A stretch of DNA of 10,408 nt from Sulfuritalea sp. GTDB taxonomy: Bacteria; Pseudomonadota; Gammaproteobacteria; Burkholderiales; Rhodocyclaceae. The notes under the pieces were generated by a model. It ran no database searches. It was not told where the DNA came from and saw only the letters and a program-made list of their open reading frames with translations. The translations under genes were made by a program, and so were the position numbers. The stretch covers positions 1 through 10,408 of the forward strand of contig JAIPCS010000119.1 of NCBI GenBank assembly GCA_021738105.1, given 5' to 3'. The first letter of the stretch is position 1, and every line of letters begins with the position of its first letter. Positions 1-5,338 of this stretch are shown here, one piece after another.

Positions 1-410
1 TGGACGGCATGATCGCAAAGAAGTTCGGCCGCATCGTCAACATCACTTCGGGCGCCGTCAAGGCACCGATCGACGTGCTGGGTCTATCCAACGGCGCGCG
101 TTCCGGCCTCACCGGTTTTGTCGCCGGTCTGGCGCGCAAAACCGTGGCGCACAACGTCACCATCAACAACCTGCTGCCCGGATTTTTCGACACCGACCGC
201 ATCGCCACCGTGATCGGCGGCCAGGCCAAAACCCGCAACGTGCCCTACGAGCAGGTGCTGGCTGAGCGCGTGGCCACGATTCCCGCGGGGCGCATCGGCG
301 ATCCGGCCGAATTCGGCGCCGCCTGCGCCTGGTTGTGCTCGACGCAAGCCGGCTTCATCACCGGGCAAAACTGGCTGCTCGATGGCGGCGCGTATCCGGG
401 CACGTTCTAA
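1..410 (+). CDS. SDR family oxidoreductase, 3' part only
   Basis: C-terminal part of a short-chain dehydrogenase/reductase; the gene begins before the window and the reading frame is open from base 3 to the TAA at 408-410. The visible part holds the strand with the conserved Ser (GRIVNITSG), the helix after the active site, the NNLLPGFFDTDR segment that follows it, and the usual SDR ending (ITGQNWLLDGGAYPGTF). The catalytic YxxxK motif is absent: the segment reads GLSNGARSGL, with Ser and Arg where Tyr and Lys are expected. This matches the FabG-like SDR subgroup lacking a perfect catalytic tetrad, whose substrate is unknown, so a true reductase activity cannot be assumed. The C-terminus looks complete even though a toxin fragment starts at its stop codon. 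Family assignment is firm; function is not. Confidence 0.9.
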   Translation, partial: DGMIAKKFGRIVNITSGAVKAPIDVLGLSNGARSGLTGFVAGLARKTVAHNVTINNLLPGFFDTDRIATVIGGQAKTRNVPYEQVLAERVATIPAGRIGDPAEFGAACAWLCSTQAGFITGQNWLLDGGAYPGTF

Positions 411-507
411 GGGGCAATGGAGCATCCGGATCAACGACCAGTTTCGGGTGTGCTTCGAATGGCGCGACGGGCACGCCTGGCGCGTCGAGATCGACTATTA
501 CCACTGA
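409..507 (+). pseudogene. HigB/RelE-type toxin remnant (C-terminal third)
   Basis: A short stretch encodes KGQWSIRINDQFRVCFEW followed by RDGHAWRVEIDYYH and a TGA at 505-507. This is the characteristic C-terminal end of HigB-type (RelE/ParE superfamily) mRNA-cleaving toxins, which normally have about 90-100 residues; only about 32 remain. Homology begins exactly at the stop codon of the upstream SDR gene. Upstream in this frame there is only out-of-frame SDR sequence, with an accidental ATG at 382 that would give a 41-residue product. The N-terminal two thirds, including the promoter that normally drives higBA, are missing. The fragment is probably inactive. Its stop codon overlaps the Shine-Dalgarno sequence of the antitoxin gene that follows, which is normal higBA spacing. 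Confidence 0.85.
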
Positions 508-516
508 GGAGAACTC

Positions 517-822
517 ATGCCGCGAAGAGTACCGCTCGCCACGCCCGGCGAAATTCTGCTTCGTGACTTCCTGGAGCCCATGAGCATCACCCCGTACCGG
601 CTCGCCAAGGAAATCGGCGTACCGCAGCGCCGGGTCGACGAGATTGTGGCCGGCCGGCGTTCGATCACCGCCGACACGGCACTGCGTCTGGCCGCGTCTT
701 TCGGCACCGATGCGCAGAGCTGGATCAATCGGCAAAGCCACTACGACACCGAAATGGCGCGGGACACCATGGGAAAGACCCTGTCGCGGATCCGCCGCTG
801 GGATGAGTTGTCCGCGGCTTGA
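517..822 (+). CDS. higA: HigA-family antitoxin (XRE-type HTH)
   Basis: A 101-residue DNA-binding antitoxin of the HigA addiction-module family. Residues 1-20 give the family N-terminus (TPGEILLRDFLEPM). An XRE helix-turn-helix follows at about 24-65 (ITPYRLAKEIGVPQRRVDEI, then AGRRSITADTALRLAASFG), then the typical WINRQSHYDTEMA segment. Length is normal for the family. The ATG at 517 has a strong GAGGAG ribosome site at 506-511 that overlaps the toxin-remnant stop codon. In intact systems the toxin gene comes first and HigA both neutralises the toxin and represses the operon from a site upstream of higB. Here the toxin is truncated and that promoter region is gone, so this is an orphan antitoxin, possibly read from the SDR transcript. 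It might act in trans on another HigB or as a stand-alone repressor; both are inference. Confidence 0.93.
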   Translation: MPRRVPLATPGEILLRDFLEPMSITPYRLAKEIGVPQRRVDEIVAGRRSITADTALRLAASFGTDAQSWINRQSHYDTEMARDTMGKTLSRIRRWDELSAA

Positions 823-828
823 AGCGTT

Positions 829-890
829 CGCCATAGCGCCAGCGCCGACTTCCAGCCCCCGTCATTCCCGCACAGGCGGGAATCCAGCAA
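829..890 (+). repeat. Partial repeat unit: terminal-repeat copy plus dRS3-like palindrome
   Basis: Left-end fragment of the same element that is complete at 905-1047. Bases 829-850 match the element's 22-nt terminus at 19 of 22 positions. The palindrome ATTCCC-N8-GGGAAT follows at 864-883, at nearly the same distance (32 versus 33 nt to the GTCATTCC block). The two copies are offset by 76 bp in direct orientation. The right half is absent. It starts 7 nt after the higA stop codon. Confidence 0.8.
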
Positions 891-904
891 TAGGCTCGTT
901 TCGT

Positions 905-1047
905 CGCCGTATCACCAGCGCCGACTCTTGTGATTCCGTCATTCCCGCAAAAGCGGGAATCCAGCAGTAATCGTGGGAGATGCCGGGGCGAGTTCCGGCA
1001 TGTTTGTTCATGGCACAGCTTGAAAAGTCGGCGATGGTGATACGGCG
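905..1047. mobile_element. MITE-like element with 22-nt terminal inverted repeats
   Basis: A 143-bp non-coding element. The left terminus (905-926) and the reverse complement of the right terminus (1026-1047) match at 21 of 22 positions, sharing CGCCGTATCACCA and CGCCGACT. Inside are two hairpins: ATTCCCGCAAAAGCGGGAAT at 941-960 and TGCCGG...CCGGCA at 981-1000. CGT occurs directly outside both ends (902-904 and 1048-1050), compatible with a 3-bp target duplication but too short to prove one. There is no transposase, so movement would need a protein supplied in trans. Single termini of the same family occur elsewhere in the window. Alternative: a REP/BIME-like palindromic unit rather than a transposon derivative. 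Confidence 0.7.
941..960. repeat. dRS3-like palindrome ATTCCC-N8-GGGAAT
   Basis: A perfect inverted repeat (ATTCCCGC-AAAA-GCGGGAAT) embedded in GTCATTCCCGC...GCGGGAATCCAG. It matches the general form of the short palindromes called dRS3 in Neisseria and similar units common in other beta- and gammaproteobacteria. The second copy in the window is at 864-883. It can fold as an 8-bp stem with a 4-nt loop. Confidence 0.8.
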
Positions 1048-1064
1048 CGTAAATCATGGAAGCA

Positions 1065-1100
1065 GCGGAATCCAGGGCACACCGCGCCGCGGGAATGATG
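1065..1100. repeat. Degenerate, rearranged dRS3-like remnant
   Basis: GCGGAATCCAG (1065-1075) and GCGGGAATGATG (1089-1100) resemble the right half and the inverted left half of the palindrome unit seen at 864-890 and 936-965. They are separated by unrelated sequence and no longer form the perfect palindrome. The likely source is decay or recombination between inverted copies. The match is short and the call tentative. Confidence 0.4.
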
Positions 1101-1238
1101 AAGCCCCAAAATCCGGCCTAGGTAGCGTCACTGTTGTTGCACTGGTGATTGCAATGCAGCATGCGCCCTGTTCGCATCTTCGATGATCATGGAAGAAATT
1201 ACCCATTCGGCTCAGCACGCGGTGTATTGCTGAATTAT

Positions 1239-1260
1239 TTTCATAAGTCTTGTTATGAAA
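1239..1260. promoter_or_regulatory. Operator-like palindrome TTTCATAA-N6-TTATGAAA
   Basis: A perfect 8+8-nt inverted repeat with a 6-nt spacer (GTCTTG) in a locally AT-rich stretch of an otherwise GC-rich region. Size and symmetry fit a dimeric transcription factor site. A weak sigma-70-like pair, TTGCTG (1227-1232) and TGTTAT (1251-1256) with an 18-nt spacer, overlaps it. It lies about 40-50 nt upstream of the presumed start of the small RNA that ends at 1446, so it may control that RNA. The binding protein is not identifiable from sequence. Confidence 0.5.
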
Positions 1261-1287
1261 TGATGGATTGTCTTCTCTATTCTGATG

Positions 1288-1293
1288 TATAAA
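1288..1293 (+). promoter_or_regulatory. Possible -10 box (TATAAA) for the small RNA
   Basis: TATAAA matches the sigma-70 -10 consensus at five of six positions and is well placed for a start near base 1300. No convincing -35 hexamer is found at 16-18 nt (GGATTG at 1265-1270 is the best with a 17-nt spacer), so activation by a protein bound at 1239-1260 is conceivable. The promoter is a prediction. Confidence 0.35.
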
Positions 1294-1299
1294 CTTGCG

Positions 1300-1446
1300 C
1301 TGTCGATTTGTGCAGCGCATCAATCTTAACCGACGCCAAGCCTTCTGATGCAGCAGGACCGCGTGATGCCCCGAATTGGCCCGTCTCCTCCTCCAGTGTC
1401 CCTAAGACATTGGTTTTAATCCCGGCCTCGAGCCGGGATTTTTTTT
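1300..1446 (+). ncRNA. Candidate small regulatory RNA
   Basis: No protein gene lies between higA and 1739, yet a textbook intrinsic terminator sits at 1418-1446, so something untranslated probably ends there. Just upstream is a second hairpin, CCAGTGTC-CCTAA-GACATTGG (1393-1413; 8-bp stem with one G-U pair, 5-nt loop). Immediately before it is CTCCTCCTCC (1385-1394), complementary to purine-rich Shine-Dalgarno sequences. Further upstream GCATCA (1317-1322) can pair with TGATGC at 1346-1351 or 1364-1369, alternatives that could switch. The arrangement of C/U-rich seed, hairpin and terminator is typical of trans-acting sRNAs that block ribosome binding. The 5' end near 1300 is set only from a possible -10 box. 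No known RNA family is recognised; tRNA, tmRNA, 6S and RNase P RNA do not fit. Confidence 0.5.
1418..1446 (+). terminator. Rho-independent terminator
   Basis: AATCCCGGC-CTCGA-GCCGGGATT forms a perfect 9-bp stem with a 5-nt loop, followed by an uninterrupted run of eight T (1439-1446). It works only for + strand transcription; the other side has no T-run. No convincing reading frame ends before it, which is the main evidence for a non-coding transcript. Confidence 0.92.
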
Positions 1447-1514
1447 CCAGCATGAGTGACCTCTATCGCCCGCCAGGGAGAGTGCCAGCTTTGCGTTTTG
1501 GGAACGGCTTCAAA

Positions 1515-1536
1515 AGTCGGTGATGGCGATACGGGT
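1515..1536 (-). repeat. Single terminal-repeat copy (right-end type)
   Basis: Reverse complement matches the 22-nt MITE terminus at 17 of 22 positions. The similarity to the right end of the 905-1047 element continues leftward for about 20-25 nt (CGGCTTCAAAAGTCGG here, CAGCTTGAAAAGTCGG there), so this is a right-end fragment rather than a chance match. The remaining sequence from 1447 to 1738 has no convincing gene. Confidence 0.65.
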
Positions 1537-1580
1537 CATTTCAAAACGGTCCAGCCGGGTAATTCCACCACTCTCCGGCG

Positions 1581-1619
1581 CAGAAAGATTTCTGTTCATA
1601 GTACTTTCCATCTAAAGTA
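1581..1619. promoter_or_regulatory. Two adjacent palindromes upstream of the CNB gene
   Basis: CAGAAA-GA-TTTCTG (1581-1594) and TACTTT-CCATCT-AAAGTA (1602-1619) are both perfect 6+6 inverted repeats, 7 nt apart, in the 5' region of the membrane CNB-domain gene that starts at 1739. They could be operator half-sites or small hairpins. No clear promoter hexamers could be paired with them. Confidence 0.35.
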
Positions 1620-1738
1620 TGAGCCATCCTCAGGTCGCCTTTCTCAGGCTGTTTTAGCGAGATTTTCCGATACTGGGTAGAAGCGATTCAGCACGAGGTC
1701 GCAATTCTGATTTTGGCCTGACCCCACTGGAGCGACAA

Positions 1739-2416
1739 ATGGAAATGCAGGTTTTCGCCTGGATCGCTACCGGGCTCGTCTTTCTGTCGTTTTGCATGAA
1801 GACGATTGTCCCGCTTCGTACGGTTGCCATCGCCGGCAATGTCGCTTTCATTTGCTACGCGCTGTTGGGAATCGGGACTGATGTTTTCGACAAGGTGTTG
1901 CCGATACTGATACTGCACAGCGCCTTGCTGCCGCTGAATATTGTGCGATTGATGCAGGTGAAAACCACGATCCGGGATATTCAGCAGATGACCCGAAAGC
2001 ATGCTTCGCTGGACGCGCTGATTCCCTATATGACGCGGGAACGCACAAAACAGGGTGAATGGCTTTTCAAAAAAGGTGATTTGGCGGATAGGCTGTACGT
2101 GTTGAAAAAAGGACGCATCAACCTCGTTGAATTCGGTAAGTCGCTGGAGACCGGAGCGGTCTTCGGTGAGGTCGGCATTTTCTCGGAAGATGCGCTTAGA
2201 ACCTCTTCAGCCTGTGCCGAAGAGGACTGTGAGCTGTTCAGCCTCACCAGCGAGAAGGCAATCGAACTTTTCTACCAGGATCCGCGCTTCGGTTTCTATA
2301 TAGTTCGCACCCTCGCCCGCTATGTATCGGAATCGGCTGACTTCTCACCACCGCTGGGTACCGGCAATCAACTGCCACCGCTCGCAAATGAAGTGGTCCC
2401 TGTTTCAGCGAGTTGA
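1739..2416 (+). CDS. Membrane protein with C-terminal cyclic-nucleotide-binding domain
   Basis: A 225-residue protein. The N-terminal part has three hydrophobic helices at about 3-20, 28-46 and 51-71, without a cleavable signal peptide. After a charged linker (72-100), residues 101-195 form a cyclic-nucleotide-binding beta-roll: the WLFKKGDLADRLYVLKKGRI strands, then a phosphate-binding cassette around FGEVGIF (141-147) with the conserved Gly143-Glu144 and an Arg at 154 (LRTSSA). The Gly, Glu and Arg that contact the nucleotide phosphate and ribose are thus kept. There is no helix-turn-helix, so it is not a Crp/Fnr regulator. Three helices plus a CNB fold recalls Popeye-domain proteins; that comparison is inference. 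The chosen ATG has GGAG at 1729-1732, 6 nt upstream. It probably senses cAMP or a related nucleotide at the membrane; the output is unknown. A cyclase-type gene lies 7 kb downstream in the same window. Confidence 0.85.
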   Translation: MEMQVFAWIATGLVFLSFCMKTIVPLRTVAIAGNVAFICYALLGIGTDVFDKVLPILILHSALLPLNIVRLMQVKTTIRDIQQMTRKHASLDALIPYMTRERTKQGEWLFKKGDLADRLYVLKKGRINLVEFGKSLETGAVFGEVGIFSEDALRTSSACAEEDCELFSLTSEKAIELFYQDPRFGFYIVRTLARYVSESADFSPPLGTGNQLPPLANEVVPVSAS

Positions 2417-2464
2417 GTTGGCTTTGTACGGGGTTCCAATTTTCCAGCAGGTGTGCGGGCATAA

Positions 2465-2486
2465 ACTCGGCGATGGCGTTACGGCA
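2465..2486 (-). repeat. Single terminal-repeat copy before metG
   Basis: Reverse complement matches the MITE terminus at 17 of 22 positions (CGGCGATGGCGTTACGGCA is readable on the + strand). It has the same orientation as the copies at 1026-1047 and 1515-1536. It lies in the 158-nt gap between the CNB gene and metG, just upstream of the metG -10 box, so its arrival may have altered the metG promoter. Confidence 0.55.
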
Positions 2487-2509
2487 CCCAAGCCCCCTCC
2501 CGGCCCCGG

Positions 2510-2515
2510 TACAAT
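2510..2515 (+). promoter_or_regulatory. -10 box (TACAAT) of the metG promoter
   Basis: TACAAT matches the sigma-70 -10 consensus at five of six positions and lies 59 nt before the metG ATG. No good -35 hexamer is seen at the expected spacing (CCCAAG at 2487-2492 with a 17-nt spacer). The 5' leader would be about 50 nt, GC-rich, with a GGAAAG ribosome site at 2561-2566. Confidence 0.5.
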
Positions 2516-2574
2516 GCCGCTCTTGAGGCGCGGCACGCCACGCGGCGGCCGCCAGCAACCGGAAAGACCGTGTC

Positions 2575-4728
2575 ATGACCCGCAAGATTCTCGTTACCAG
2601 CGCACTTCCCTATGCCAACGGCGCCATCCATCTCGGCCATTTGGTCGAATACATTCAGACTGATATCTGGTCGCGTTTCCAGAAAATGCGCGGCCATGAA
2701 TGCTGGTATGTCTGCGCCGACGACACCCACGGCACGCCGATCATGCTGCGCGCCGAGAAGGAAGGCATCACGCCCGAGGCTTTGATCGAGCGCGTGCATG
2801 CCGAACATTCGCGCGATTTCGCCGGCTTTCATGTCGCCTTCGACAATTACTACACGACGCATTCGGACGAGACGCGGCACTATTCCGAAGACATCTTCGC
2901 CAAGCTCAAGGCCGCCGGTTTGATCGAGGTGCGCTCGATCGAGCAATATTACGATCCGCAGAAACAGATGTTCCTGCCCGACCGCTTCATCAAGGGCGAG
3001 TGCCCCAAGTGCGGCACCAAGGATCAATATGGCGACGCCTGCGAATCCTGCGGCGCAGCGTATGCGCCGACCGACCTGAAGAACCCCTACTCGGCGGTAT
3101 CCGGCGCCAAGCCGGTGCTGAAATCCTCCGACCATTACTTTTTCAAACTCTCCGATCCGCGGTGCCAGAGTTTTCTGCGGCAATGGACCAAAAATGGTGC
3201 GCGACTGCAGTCCGAGGCGTCCAACAAGTTGCAAGAGTGGCTGGGCGAAGATGGGGAAAACGGCGGCGAGAACAAACTCACCGACTGGGACATCTCGCGC
3301 GATGCGCCGTACTTCGGTTTCGAGATTCCCGGCGAGGATGGCAAGAGCACAGGCAAGTTTTTCTATGTCTGGCTCGACGCGCCGATCGGCTACATGGGTT
3401 CGTTCAAGAATCTGTGCGACAAGAAGGGCCTGGATTTCAACGAGTTCTGGGGCAAGGACTCGACGGCCGAGCTGTATCACTTCATCGGCAAGGACATCCT
3501 GTATTTCCATGCGCTGTTCTGGCCGGCCGAGTTGGAGCACGCCGGCTACCGCACACCGACCAATGTTTTTGCCCACGGCTTTCTCACGGTCGACGGCGCC
3601 AAGATGTCCAAGTCGCGGGGTACCTTCATCACCGCCGAAAGTTATCTGCAACAAGGCCTCAATCCGGAATGGCTGCGCTACTACTTCGCTGCCAAATTGA
3701 ACGGCACGATGGAAGACATCGACCTCAATCTCGAAGACTTCGCCCAGCGCGTCAATTCGGACCTGGTAGGCAAGTACATTAACATCGCCAGCCGCGCCGC
3801 CGGTTTTGTCGCCAAGCGCTTCGATGGCAAATTACTGCATGCGCATGTCACGGAACGTTTCCACGCCGATTTGCCCGGCATTGCCGAGGCGGCAGAGGAG
3901 ATTGCCGGTTACTACGAAGCGCGCGATAGCGCACGCGCGCTGCGCCGCGTGATGGCGCTGGCCGATCAGATCAACCAGTATGTGGACAAGAACCAACCCT
4001 GGGTACTGGCCAAGGACAAGGAAAAAGAGGAGTTGCTGCACTACGTCTGCACGGCGCTGATCAACGCCTTCCGTCTGCTCACCATTTACCTCAAGCCGGT
4101 ACTGCCCAAGCTGGCGCAGCGCGCCGAGGAATTCCTCAACGTCGCACCACTGCACTGGGGCGATGCCGGCCACCTGCTGCCGCCAGCCCACCTGATTAAC
4201 ACCTATGAACACCTGATGCAGCGTATCGACCCGAAACAGATCGAAGCGCTGATCGCGGCCAATCGCGAATCGCTGGAACCCACCGTATCGCCAGCGCCGA
4301 CTTCTGCCGAGCCGCAATCGCCGCAACGCCATGCCCTGCACCAGCAATCCGCTGAAGACAAGCTGCAGGCAAGCGCAGGTGGGCCATATATTTCAATCGA
4401 CGATTTCAGCAAGGTCGACCTGCGCATTGCGCGCATTGCAGACGCGCAGCACGTCGAGGGCGCCGACAAGTTGATCCGCCTCACGCTGGACATCGGTGAA
4501 GGCGAGGGAAAAACCCGCAATGTTTTCGCCGGCATCAAATCGGCCTACGATCCAGCCTTGCTGGTGGGTCGGCTGACGGTGATGGTGGTGAATCTCGCGC
4601 CGCGCAAGATGAAATTCGGCTTGAGCGAAGGCATGGTGCTGGCTGCGTCCGATGCCGACAGCAAGTCACCCGGGCTGTATCTGCTTTCGCCCGACAGTGG
4701 TGCCCAACCGGGGATGCGGGTGAAGTGA
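2575..4728 (+). CDS. metG: Methionyl-tRNA synthetase
   Basis: Cytoplasmic class I aminoacyl-tRNA synthetase that charges tRNA-Met with methionine using ATP; essential for translation. 717 residues, dimeric long form. The HIGH signature is HLGH at 19-22 and the KMSKS loop is KMSKS at 343-347. The connective-peptide zinc knuckle has four cysteines, C143, C146, C156 and C159 (CPKCG...CESCG). The helical anticodon-binding domain spans about 395-560, with the NQPW segment. The C-terminal EMAPII/Trbp111-type tRNA-binding domain begins about 605 ([16 protein letters not shown]) and ends at 717. The linker between these domains (about 566-603) is long and Ala/Pro/Gln/Ser-rich, and contains a genomic repeat copy in frame ([10 protein letters not shown], 570-579). 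The protein is longer than the 677-residue E. coli enzyme. ATG 2575 is preceded by GGAAAG. It probably shares a transcript with the acylphosphatase gene 52 nt downstream. Confidence 0.98.
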   Translation: MTRKILVTSALPYANGAIHLGHLVEYIQTDIWSRFQKMRGHECWYVCADDTHGTPIMLRAEKEGITPEALIERVHAEHSRDFAGFHVAFDNYYTTHSDETRHYSEDIFAKLKAAGLIEVRSIEQYYDPQKQMFLPDRFIKGECPKCGTKDQYGDACESCGAAYAPTDLKNPYSAVSGAKPVLKSSDHYFFKLSDPRCQSFLRQWTKNGARLQSEASNKLQEWLGEDGENGGENKLTDWDISRDAPYFGFEIPGEDGKSTGKFFYVWLDAPIGYMGSFKNLCDKKGLDFNEFWGKDSTAELYHFIGKDILYFHALFWPAELEHAGYRTPTNVFAHGFLTVDGAKMSKSRGTFITAESYLQQGLNPEWLRYYFAAKLNGTMEDIDLNLEDFAQRVNSDLVGKYINIASRAAGFVAKRFDGKLLHAHVTERFHADLPGIAEAAEEIAGYYEARDSARALRRVMALADQINQYVDKNQPWVLAKDKEKEELLHYVCTALINAFRLLTIYLKPVLPKLAQRAEEFLNVAPLHWGDAGHLLPPAHLINTYEHLMQRIDPKQIEALIAANRESLEPTVSPAPTSAEPQSPQRHALHQQSAEDKLQASAGGPYISIDDFSKVDLRIARIADAQHVEGADKLIRLTLDIGEGEGKTRNVFAGIKSAYDPALLVGRLTVMVVNLAPRKMKFGLSEGMVLAASDADSKSPGLYLLSPDSGAQPGMRVK
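4281..4302 (+). repeat. Terminal-repeat copy inside metG coding sequence
   Basis: Bases 4281-4302 match the left terminus of the 905-1047 element at 20 of 22 positions, the second-best match in the window. It is read in frame as part of the interdomain linker of MetG (TVSPAPTS, residues 570-577), a region that varies freely in this enzyme family. The following CTTC also matches the copy at 829. The rest of the element, including the palindrome, is absent. Confidence 0.7.
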
Positions 4729-4733
4729 AGGCC

Positions 4734-4769
4734 TTCCCGCAAAGGAGGGAGGAGAACCTGTCGCGGGAA
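4734..4769 (+). other. Hairpin with purine-rich loop between metG and acyP
   Basis: TTCCCGC (4734-4740) can pair with GCGGGAA (4763-4769), a 7-bp stem holding a 22-nt loop that contains GGAGGGAGGAG (4744-4754). The loop looks like an oversized ribosome-binding sequence but lies too far from the acylphosphatase ATG at 4781, which has its own GGGGAG (4774-4779). There is no T-run, so it is not an intrinsic terminator. It may be a decoy, an sRNA target or a decayed dRS3-like repeat. Confidence 0.4.
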
Positions 4770-4780
4770 AGCAGGGGAGC

Positions 4781-5056
4781 ATGATCGAAGTTCGCCATCT
4801 GCTGATCACCGGCCGGGTACAGGGCGTGGGCTTTCGCTACTCGATGGCCGCGCAGGCGCGCCTGCTGGGTGTTCGAGGCTGGGTGCGCAATCGTCGCGAC
4901 GGCAGCGTCGAGGCGATGATTGCCGGTGACTCTGCACAAGTTCAGGAAATGCTGGCCTGGTGCCGAATGGGTCCGTCCGGGAGTGTCGTCGAAAAGCTCA
5001 GCACATTGCCTGGCAGCGGTGATTTCGCCGATTTCGAGATCACTCCCACGGTCTGA
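4781..5056 (+). CDS. acyP: Acylphosphatase
   Basis: A small cytoplasmic enzyme (91 residues, normal length) that hydrolyses carboxyl-phosphate bonds in acyl phosphates such as acetyl phosphate or 1,3-bisphosphoglycerate. The family signature GRVQGVGFR is at 11-19, ending in the catalytic Arg19. The second signature GWVRNRRDGSVEA is at 33-45 and contains the catalytic Asn37. The C-terminal FADFEITPTV matches the final beta-strand of the fold. The ATG at 4781 has GGGGAG 1 nt beyond the usual window's near edge (4774-4779). It follows metG by 52 nt and probably shares its transcript; no functional link with MetG is known. The gene is complete and ordinary. Confidence 0.96.
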   Translation: MIEVRHLLITGRVQGVGFRYSMAAQARLLGVRGWVRNRRDGSVEAMIAGDSAQVQEMLAWCRMGPSGSVVEKLSTLPGSGDFADFEITPTV

Positions 5057-5068
5057 ATCAGCAGTGGC

Positions 5069-5088
5069 TCAGCGCAATTGCACGCTGA
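5069..5088 (+). other. Hairpin downstream of acyP
   Basis: TCAGCG-CAATTGCA-CGCTGA forms a 6-bp stem with an 8-nt loop that itself contains the palindrome GCAATTGC. It starts 13 nt after the acyP stop codon. No T-run follows, so it is at most a weak or factor-dependent transcript end. The rest of 5057-5338 shows no convincing gene; its short reading frames resemble nothing known. Confidence 0.35.
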
Positions 5089-5299
5089 TCACAGGGTCGC
5101 CAAATCAGCCTCCGCCACGGCAACAAGTTTTGTAGGCAGGAAATGCAGCCCTTTCCCGCTTATCACCACACACTTGGGGCGGGCATCACCATGCTACATA
5201 TTCCATTGCGGAATGACTGCTCCTGTCTGCTGCGTCGTCATCGCACCGGAGAAGCAGCATCACTGGAAGTCAGCCATGCCAATACAAATGCAGGAATTC

Positions 5300-5312
5300 G
5301 TGGCAACGCCAC
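5300..5312. promoter_or_regulatory. Palindrome upstream of the acyltransferase gene
   Basis: GTGGC-AAC-GCCAC is a perfect 5+5 inverted repeat 27 nt before the ATG of the N-acyl amino acid synthase-like gene. An AT-rich TATATT follows at 5316-5321. It may be an operator or a small hairpin in the mRNA leader; the sequence alone cannot decide. Confidence 0.3.
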
Positions 5313-5338
5313 TCGTATATTGAAATGGAGACTTTCAA

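Noticed and set aside
358..834. 158-residue - strand frame over the toxin/antitoxin region
   Set aside because: Shadow of the SDR end and higA; no independent support.
829..965. CRISPR-like pair of repeats
   Set aside because: Only two imperfect units, each mostly palindrome plus terminal repeat, with no regular unique spacers and no cas genes.
1011..1025. Sigma-54-like TGGCAC...TTGAA
   Set aside because: The GC at the -12 position is missing at the required spacing, and the sequence belongs to the repeat element.
980..1186. 68-residue + strand frame starting inside the MITE
   Set aside because: It begins in the element's hairpin and runs through its terminal repeat; no protein-like features.
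1054..1323. 89-residue - strand frame in the non-coding stretch
   Set aside because: It crosses the repeat remnant and the 1239-1260 palindrome, has no ribosome site or recognisable domain, and composition unlike the neighbouring genes.
1308..1523. 71-residue + strand frame
   Set aside because: It reads straight through the strong intrinsic terminator at 1418-1446, so it is not a plausible gene.
2479..3654. 391-residue reading frame on the - strand opposite metG
   Set aside because: It lies wholly antisense to the start region and first half of metG, has no family resemblance, and GC-rich codon bias produces such long shadows opposite real genes.
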